From an uncultured Bacillota bacterium (lineage in GTDB: Bacteria; Bacillota; Clostridia; Peptostreptococcales; Anaerovoracaceae), in assembly GCA_927441425.1 (NCBI GenBank), contig CAKMKG010000011.1, positions 53,472 to 117,471 of the forward strand: a stretch of 64,000 bases of DNA. Direction: 5' to 3'. Positions within the stretch are counted from its first letter, which is position 1. Each line of letters opens with the position of its first letter. This document shows positions 57,820 to 64,000 of this stretch, in pieces. The notes beneath the pieces were generated by a model. It made no database searches. It was not told the origin of the DNA and saw only the letters and a list, made by a program, of their open reading frames with translations. Position numbers and translations under genes: made by a program.

Positions 57820-58536
57820 ATGTGGATAGACGACAGAAAGGTTTTAGGCGTGTTGGGAGGGATGGGACCTCTGGCTACGCAGCTCTTTTATAAAAGGATC
57901 ATTGAAAAGACTGATGCCAACTGTGACCAGGAGCATCTGAATATGATCATTCTCAGCCATGCAACCATGCCGGATCGCACCGGGGAGATACTAGGGGGGC
58001 GTACAGAGGAACTGTTTCATCTGCTTTTAAAGGATGCGCAGATGTTGGAGCAGGGTGGTGCAGGAGTAATCGCCATACCGTGCAATACTTCCCATGTGCT
58101 GATGGACAGGCTTCAGGAGAGCATTGGTATCCCGATTATTAATATGGTTGAGGAAACGGCAGCCCATATCGCCGATACGTTTCGTGAGCCGGAGCTACGG
58201 ATTGCTGTTTTGGCTACCGATGGAACCATCCGGACAGGCTTATATCAAAAGGCGCTGGAAAAAGCAGGAATCACACCTGTCATTCCAAGCGCCGATTCAC
58301 AAAAGCTGGTGATGAAGATCATCTATGACGGCGTGAAAAACGGCGGAGAAATCGATTTTTCCGAATTCTTAACAGTACAGGAGGAGATTCTCGGACAAGG
58401 CTGTCAGGCGGCGATTCTTGCCTGTACAGAGCTATCCTGCTTTAAAGAATTATACCATCTGCCCCATTTTTACATAGACGCCATGGAGATTCTGACGGAT
58501 CTATCGATTCTTACCTGCGGCGGAAAAATCAAATAA
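57820..58536 (+). CDS. Aspartate/glutamate racemase family protein
   Basis: LGVLGGMGPLATQLFYKRII; two catalytic Cys contexts PCNTSH and ACTELS. Confidence 0.85.
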   Translation: MWIDDRKVLGVLGGMGPLATQLFYKRIIEKTDANCDQEHLNMIILSHATMPDRTGEILGGRTEELFHLLLKDAQMLEQGGAGVIAIPCNTSHVLMDRLQESIGIPIINMVEETAAHIADTFREPELRIAVLATDGTIRTGLYQKALEKAGITPVIPSADSQKLVMKIIYDGVKNGGEIDFSEFLTVQEEILGQGCQAAILACTELSCFKELYHLPHFYIDAMEILTDLSILTCGGKIK

Positions 58537-58549
58537 GGAGTAAAAAGCG

Positions 58550-60064
58550 ATGGATAAAACACTTCACAGTCTGACCGGGTATTTAAAGCTTTTGGAAGAT
58601 CACCATCTGGTGAGGGACTTTAATATCGGGACGCATAATCAGAACAGTCTGATTCGTTATATTTCCTATAGCTCCATGGATATCATGAAGGATACGTTGT
58701 TTGTTTGCAAGGGCAGCCATTTTTCCATTGATTATTTGAAGTCAGCGTTAGAAAAAGGAGCCATCTGCTACATCAGCGAAAGGAAATATGATCTGGGCAA
58801 AGCGGAGGGGAGTGATTCCTATATCATCGTCAGTGAAATCCGCAAAGCGATGGCCTTGATCGCTGACTACTACTATAATCAGATATGGAAAGACCTGAAG
58901 ACCATTGGGATTACAGGTACGAAAGGGAAGTCAACGACAGCCTATTTTATGAAATTCATTCTGGATGAATATTTGAAGGAAAGGAAAAAGCCTCTCAGCG
59001 CGATTATCTCAGGAATCGATAACTACGATGGTGTGATCAATGAGGAATCCCATTTGACCACGCCGGAGGCCATGGAGCTTCATAAGCATTTCAGCAATGC
59101 GGTGAGCAGTGGGATCGAATATCTCAGCATGGAGGTTTCCAGCCAGGCTTTAAAATATGACAGAACACTTGGAGTCACCTTTGACGTGGGGTGCTTCTTA
59201 AATATTGGGGAGGACCATATCAGCGATATTGAGCATAGTAGCTTCGAGGATTATCTGGAATCAAAACTAAGACTTTTCGGCCAATGCAGGAAGGCATGTG
59301 TGAATATTAACAGTGACCAGATTGATAGGGTTTTAGAAGCCTCGAAGTCTTGCCCTCATGTTGTGACCTTCGGTCTGGATGATAAGGCGGATGTTTACGG
59401 TTATGATATTGTCAAGTCGGGCAAGAGCATCAGTTTTACGGTGAGAACAAAGGACTTTGTGAAAGAGTTTAAGATCACTATGGCGGGACTGTTCAATGTA
59501 CAGAATGCTCTGGCTGCCATCTCCATTTCCCAATGCCTTGAGATTCCCATGTCCTATGTGGCAGCAGGTTTGAAAAAGGCCAGAGTCAGCGGCAGGATGG
59601 AGGTTTATGCAAGCAAGAGCAGAAACCTTCAAGTCATCGTAGATTACGCCCATAATAAGCTAAGCTTTGAAACGCTGTTTCAATCCACATTGAAGGAATA
59701 TCCAAACAAGAAGATTACCATCGTCTTCGGCTGCCCTGGGAAGAAGGCATTAGGAAGGAGAAAAGAGCTGGGAGAGATTGCGGGGAAATACTCAGATCAG
59801 GTATATATTACTGAAGAGGATGCCGGAGAAGAGCCGGTGTTGAAGATATGTGAAGAGATTGCTCAGCACGTCGAAAAGCAGGCGTGCAGTTATGCCATCA
59901 TACCGGACAGAGAAGAGGCAATCCGCGAAGCCATCGCAAATGCTGACGATAATACGATCATTCTGATCACCGGGAAGGGAAGAGAAACCCGGCAGAAACG
60001 CGGCACAAAATACATCGATACACCATCAGATGTGGAATATGTTCAAAAATATCTTGGGAAATAA
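58550..60064 (+). CDS. MurE-like Mur ligase (UDP-MurNAc-tripeptide synthetase family)
   Basis: GITGTKGKSTTAYFMKFIL P-loop, MEVSSQALKYDRTLGVTFDVGCFLNIGEDHISDIE, ITGKGRETRQ; lacks the DNPR motif of mDAP-adding enzymes. Confidence 0.85.
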   Translation: MDKTLHSLTGYLKLLEDHHLVRDFNIGTHNQNSLIRYISYSSMDIMKDTLFVCKGSHFSIDYLKSALEKGAICYISERKYDLGKAEGSDSYIIVSEIRKAMALIADYYYNQIWKDLKTIGITGTKGKSTTAYFMKFILDEYLKERKKPLSAIISGIDNYDGVINEESHLTTPEAMELHKHFSNAVSSGIEYLSMEVSSQALKYDRTLGVTFDVGCFLNIGEDHISDIEHSSFEDYLESKLRLFGQCRKACVNINSDQIDRVLEASKSCPHVVTFGLDDKADVYGYDIVKSGKSISFTVRTKDFVKEFKITMAGLFNVQNALAAISISQCLEIPMSYVAAGLKKARVSGRMEVYASKSRNLQVIVDYAHNKLSFETLFQSTLKEYPNKKITIVFGCPGKKALGRRKELGEIAGKYSDQVYITEEDAGEEPVLKICEEIAQHVEKQACSYAIIPDREEAIREAIANADDNTIILITGKGRETRQKRGTKYIDTPSDVEYVQKYLGK

Positions 60065-60079
60065 CAATAAAAATAAAGA

Positions 60080-60118
60080 AAAACCTGTTTGATCATATAA
60101 CCAAACAGGATTTTTTTA
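60080..60118 (+). terminator. Intrinsic terminator
   Basis: cctgtttgatcatataaccaaacaggattttttt. Confidence 0.7.
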
Positions 60119-60128
60119 TGAAATTAAC

Positions 60129-60338
60129 TATGCTTTCACGAAATTTTTCCCCTCTTTTTTCGCTTCATATAGTTTTTTATCAGCATTATTGATCAGCTCG
60201 TCAAGTGTTTGTTCCTTTTCCAGGCATTTCAAACCGATACTGACGGTGACAATCACATTCAGTACTGAGATTTGATCTCCAAATCATAGTGGGAGAAGAT
60301 TCAACGATTAGCTTATACTGTTCTAAATCAATCAACAT
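60129..60338 (-). pseudogene. Remnant of a PAS-GGDEF (diguanylate cyclase) gene with a large internal deletion
   Basis: Minus strand: MLIDLEQYKLIVESSPTMIWRSNL (PAS start) then, out of frame, VTVSIGLKCLEKEQTLDELINNADKKLYEAKKEGKNFVKA* (GGDEF C-terminus). Confidence 0.85.
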
Positions 60339-60360
60339 AATCTACTCCTTTCATTTATCG

Positions 60361-61182
60361 TTATCGATGATGCGGTATTTTAGTTTCGCAGGGCACATGT
60401 ACCTGACATTTTCCGCAGCCATATCTGGGATAGTATTTTACCATAGTTTCGTCTAAAAACGCAGAGCAGATCGTATGATTCTTCCCGTTTTCCCTGGAAA
60501 TAGCATTCACAGGACAATTCTTCGCACATATTCCGCACATGGAGCAGTATTCGTAAATATCTTGATATTCTCTCGCGTCCGGCGGCAGATACAGCTCCGT
60601 GATGATGCTACCAAACCTACCGGCCATTCCTTTTTTTGTGATCAATCCTTTGGAAAGGCCGAAGGTTCCAAGCCCGCATACGAACGCGACATGTCTTTCG
60701 GACCAATTCGATGTAAATTTAATCTCATGCTCTGGGCCGGCGGCATTGGACCAAAGTCTTTCTTCCATAGTAGGTACAAGACTTTCATAGCCAGCATTGC
60801 TCAATTCGGATTTTAAATGCATACTCAGTTTATTTAACAGGACCTGACCTTCAATTCTAGCATGAAGCCATTCTTCGGAAGGGTAAGTCATATTTTTGCT
60901 GTTTCCTATTCTGACTTCCTCGCTGAAGGGCAAGAAATAGGATATGACGGTCGTGGCTTGGGAAAGCCATTCTTTTGGAAGCATAAAGTGACTGCCGATA
61001 GCTGGCGGCTGCTTCAATAATGCAAAATATTCATCGTCGGCAGCACCAAAAGCAAAAATTGGAGCATCAAAAAGTTTTAAACCGGCAACCTGTTTTGAAA
61101 TGGCGGTCTCCTCTGATATCCAGTTGTCCTGCGAATGTTGTATAAAATTCTCTGCAATTCGAATTAAATCCTGTTTTTCCAT
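60361..61182 (-). CDS. QueG-like 4Fe-4S double-cluster protein (epoxyqueuosine reductase-related)
   Basis: YCSMCGICAKNCPVNAISRENGK and CGKCQVHVPC; SNWSERHVAFVCGLGTFGLSKGLITKKGMAGRFGSII. Confidence 0.7.
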   Translation of the reverse strand: MEKQDLIRIAENFIQHSQDNWISEETAISKQVAGLKLFDAPIFAFGAADDEYFALLKQPPAIGSHFMLPKEWLSQATTVISYFLPFSEEVRIGNSKNMTYPSEEWLHARIEGQVLLNKLSMHLKSELSNAGYESLVPTMEERLWSNAAGPEHEIKFTSNWSERHVAFVCGLGTFGLSKGLITKKGMAGRFGSIITELYLPPDAREYQDIYEYCSMCGICAKNCPVNAISRENGKNHTICSAFLDETMVKYYPRYGCGKCQVHVPCETKIPHHR

Positions 61183-61211
61183 TTGCTACTCTCCTACAAA
61201 TTAATTCAGTC

Positions 61212-61270
61212 ATTCAAGATAAATAATAGCCATTGCTTCCCAAAGACATTGGAGGGCAATGGCCATATTT
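61212..61270. terminator. Bidirectional-looking intrinsic terminator
   Basis: aaataatagccattgcttcccaaagacattggagggcaatggccatattttattt. Confidence 0.6.
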
Positions 61271-61282
61271 TATTTATGCATT

Positions 61283-61918
61283 CTAGTATGCCTCTTCCTC
61301 TTCTTCTCCAAAGTCACCGTCAATGACAGGGAATTCTTTGTCGATAAGGCCTTCTTCATAGAGGTCTTCGTCTTCTTCTATTATTTCTTCGTATTCTTCA
61401 TCCAGTGTTGCATCGATAGAGATAGCGTACTCGTCGATTTCATAATCTAGACAATCGGAAAAATCATAGCGGTAATGATCCTCGTTGAGCTTTTCCAGTC
61501 GATAGAGAGAAAGCGCTTCAAAAACAGTGTCATTTCTTTTAACATTATCGCTGAGTCGTTTCAGATGTACTGCACTGTCAAAAATATACCAAGTTCTAAA
61601 TTTGAACAATTCATCCACATAGGCAATATGTTCTTCCTGATTTGTTGCATTCTTAGCAAGACCGACGAGGGCTTGTTTGATCGTGCTCAATAATGTGTAG
61701 ATCTCGATAGCATCTTCAGGCATTCCCTGCAGAATGTCTTCAAAGTAACTGTCAGTCAGATCGATCAGCGTATCGGAATCTACATCAGCCAGTATTTTAT
61801 AAAAGAGATCATAAGGAATCTCTTCGTCACACTCGATTAGTGCGGCAAAGTGTTCAAAATATCCGAACTCATCGGACGATTCTATTTCTAATAAATCCAG
61901 AAGTTCATTCAAATCCAT
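61283..61918 (-). CDS. Acidic protein of unknown function
   Basis: 211 aa ORF in tight tandem with murI; strongly acidic C-terminus (GDFGEEEEEAY). Confidence 0.65.
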   Translation of the reverse strand: MDLNELLDLLEIESSDEFGYFEHFAALIECDEEIPYDLFYKILADVDSDTLIDLTDSYFEDILQGMPEDAIEIYTLLSTIKQALVGLAKNATNQEEHIAYVDELFKFRTWYIFDSAVHLKRLSDNVKRNDTVFEALSLYRLEKLNEDHYRYDFSDCLDYEIDEYAISIDATLDEEYEEIIEEDEDLYEEGLIDKEFPVIDGDFGEEEEEAY

Positions 61919-61927
61919 TTCGTCACC

Positions 61928-62746
61928 TCATTTGTAAGTATCCAGGTCAAAGCTTTTAAAAGCGACCTTAAACTCAGAGTTTTCGAAGATTCGATTAATC
62001 ATATTGACAAAGTTCTCTGACAAGTCACTGGCATAGAAGGTATTGTCAAAAATCGGTTCTTCGGAAAGAAGCTTATAACGTTTCAATTGGGTTGTGATAT
62101 TTTGTATGATTTCCTCCGATGGATCAATAATTCGTAAACCGGGATATATTTTTTCTAAGTTTCTTCTAATCAACGGATAATGGGTACAGCCCAATACGAG
62201 GGTATTAATCTTATTGTAGGAAATAAAGTGATCTAGGTAATATCGAATAGATAGATCCATGATTTCATTTTGTATGATACCTTCTTCTATAAGAGGTACG
62301 AAGGTCGGGCAAGGGGTCGTATATAAATTAAGCTTGGCATTCCTTTTATGTATCAGATCCTCATATGCTTTGCTTTTAATTGTCACTTTTGTGCCGATGA
62401 TTCCGATCTGATCCTCGTCAAAGCAGGTGCTCGCTACAACCTCTGCAGTTGGTTCAATGATACCGACGATGGGAATTGCGGGATATTTTTGTTGTAACTC
62501 CGTCAGGCATGTTGAACTGACAGTGTTACATGCGATGACGATCATTTTTACGTTTTCTTTGACGAGAAAATCTGCAATCTGCATAGAAAAGAGACGGATG
62601 GTAGATGGTGCTTTTGAGCCGTAAGGTGTACGAGCGGTGTCACCGAAATAGATGATGCGCTCCTTTGGTAAAGCTTTCATTAAATAGGGTATGCATGTGA
62701 GTCCGCCAAGACCTGAGTCAAAAAACCCGATCGGTCGATTATCCAT
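61928..62746 (-). CDS. murI: Glutamate racemase
   Basis: PIGFFDSGLGGLTCI, IACNTVSSTCL, LVLGCTHYPLIRRNLE; start chosen at MDNRPIGFF. Confidence 0.92.
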   Translation of the reverse strand: MDNRPIGFFDSGLGGLTCIPYLMKALPKERIIYFGDTARTPYGSKAPSTIRLFSMQIADFLVKENVKMIVIACNTVSSTCLTELQQKYPAIPIVGIIEPTAEVVASTCFDEDQIGIIGTKVTIKSKAYEDLIHKRNAKLNLYTTPCPTFVPLIEEGIIQNEIMDLSIRYYLDHFISYNKINTLVLGCTHYPLIRRNLEKIYPGLRIIDPSEEIIQNITTQLKRYKLLSEEPIFDNTFYASDLSENFVNMINRIFENSEFKVAFKSFDLDTYK

Positions 62747-62769
62747 AAAAATTAAGTGTCCTTTCGTTG

Positions 62770-62843
62770 TTGAAGTAAAATGATTTACTGGTATAATGGT
62801 TCTTAATATTGAGATGCAGCGTTGCTGTAAGGTAAGAACCATT
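62770..62843 (+). other. Promoter-linked dyad element, copy B (upstream of pepF)
   Basis: TTGAAG, 16-nt spacer, TATAAT (62792-62797) running into GGTATAATGGTTCTTAATATTGAGATGCAGCGTTGCTGTAAGGTAAGAACCATT; arms AATGGTTCTTA/TAAGAACCATT. Confidence 0.55.
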
Positions 62844-62937
62844 GAATCATGTTTACAGTATCATGTTACATGATATAATAATATTAATTAATAAAGGATA
62901 AAATGTAAATAGAAAAAAGAAAAAAAGGAGATATAGA

Positions 62938-64000
62938 ATGGGAAAAGAAATAAAGACGAGAGATCAGATCGATCCGAAATATAAATGGAAAATTGAAGAA
63001 ATGTACTCGGATGAAGAACAATGGAAAGTAGATTATAAAACGGTGGAAGATAAAGCAAAGGACTTTGCTGCCTACTCGGGCAGATTGGGCGAAAGCCCAC
63101 AGGTTCTTTTAGAAGCACTGCAAAAGAAGGATACGATCTGGCTGATCCTGGAGAAGGTCTATACCTATGCAAGAATGAAAAAGGACGAGGATAACCGAGT
63201 CACTCGATATCAGGCCATGAGCGACAAAGCCGGATCTTTGATTGCGAAAGCCTCCTCATATCTATCCTTTTTTACACCGGAACTGCTGGAAATCCCGGAG
63301 GAAAAATTAAAGGGCTATTTGGAAACGTCTGAGGGTCTAGGGCTCTATAAGCATGCGATCAACGACCTTCTGAGAGAAAAGGCGCACGTTCTTTCCAAAG
63401 CGGAAGAGAATCTTATGGCGCAGTTCAGTGAAATCGCTGGGGCTACCAACGATGTATTCTCCATGATCAACAATGCCGATATCAAGTTTGGAACCATTAT
63501 TGATGAAGACGGAGATGAAGTGGAGGTCACCCACGGCAGATACATCGGTTTTATGGAATCTCATGACCGACGAGTTCGCAAGGATGCCTTCGAGCATATG
63601 TACAAAGCTTTTGGAGATTTGAAAAATACCTTGGCTACAACCTATAACTACAACACGAAAACGGATGTGATCACAGCAAGAATCAGAAAATATAACTCTG
63701 CACGGGAAGCGGCGCTTTCCGGAGACAATGTGCCAACAGAGGTTTATGATAATCTCATTGATACGGTAAACAGCAGGCTCGATCTGCTGCACCGCTATGT
63801 AGAGGTTAGACGGAAATTGCTTAAGGTTGACGAGGTTCATATGTACGATATGTACGTACCGCTTGTTGAGATGCCGTCGGAAGAAATCCCTTATGAAAAA
63901 GCCCTTGATTTGATGCGGGAAGGGCTGACTCCTTTAGGTGACCATTATATCGGAAAAATGAATGAAGGTATCGATGCGGGCTGGATCGATGTTTATGAAA
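62938..64000 (+). CDS. pepF: Oligoendopeptidase F (3' truncated by window edge)
   Basis: Open frame from ATG 62938 after aaaaggag SD to window end; EIKTRDQIDPKYKWKIEEMYSDEEQW and AKASSYLSFFTPELLEI typical of PepF. Confidence 0.88.
   Translation, partial: MGKEIKTRDQIDPKYKWKIEEMYSDEEQWKVDYKTVEDKAKDFAAYSGRLGESPQVLLEALQKKDTIWLILEKVYTYARMKKDEDNRVTRYQAMSDKAGSLIAKASSYLSFFTPELLEIPEEKLKGYLETSEGLGLYKHAINDLLREKAHVLSKAEENLMAQFSEIAGATNDVFSMINNADIKFGTIIDEDGDEVEVTHGRYIGFMESHDRRVRKDAFEHMYKAFGDLKNTLATTYNYNTKTDVITARIRKYNSAREAALSGDNVPTEVYDNLIDTVNSRLDLLHRYVEVRRKLLKVDEVHMYDMYVPLVEMPSEEIPYEKALDLMREGLTPLGDHYIGKMNEGIDAGWIDVYE

Noticed and set aside
1-64000. CRISPR arrays, prophage, transposases, rRNA and tRNA genes
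   Set aside because: Looked for regularly spaced direct repeats, integrase or transposase motifs, and cloverleaf/rRNA segments; none recognised by eye. A tRNAscan/Infernal run would be needed to exclude small RNAs formally.

Overview
This 64 kb window is chromosomal DNA from a spore-forming, butyrate-producing anaerobic member of Clostridia. Gene content suggests a 4-aminobutyrate/4-hydroxybutyrate fermenter. It is mostly dense housekeeping and energy-metabolism genes, with no prophage, transposase, CRISPR array, rRNA or tRNA recognised by eye. Main blocks: mreC-mreD-mrdA-minD with convergent rodA; rny; iscS-thiI; spoIIAA-spoIIAB-sigF; bcd-etfB-etfA; GT4-ugd-radical SAM; buk; spoVAC-AD-AE; PBP1A; HutP-like; comEC-holA; a three-subunit NADH/ferredoxin/NADP-type flavoprotein complex; a propionate-CoA-transferase-like gene; crt and an Fe-alcohol dehydrogenase; TPP riboswitch-thiT and thiN; O-acetylhomoserine sulfhydrylase; the abfD-(small Cys-rich ORF)-abfT-4hbD cluster behind a near-perfect sigma-54 promoter; aroE/aroB; an ATP-grasp/racemase/MurE-like operon; a PAS-GGDEF deletion remnant; murI; and the start of pepF. 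The most unusual items are: a dispersed family of multi-hairpin palindromic elements, including a 45-bp perfect inverted pair flanking iscS-thiI; a two-copy promoter-linked dyad with covarying stem arms (upstream of metY-like and pepF); an upstream dyad placed at identical spacing before the CoA-transferase and alcohol dehydrogenase promoters; an apparent AUA start codon for RNase Y; and the ATP-grasp/racemase/MurE-like operon. All calls were made by eye from the sequence and the supplied ORF track; no database search was run.
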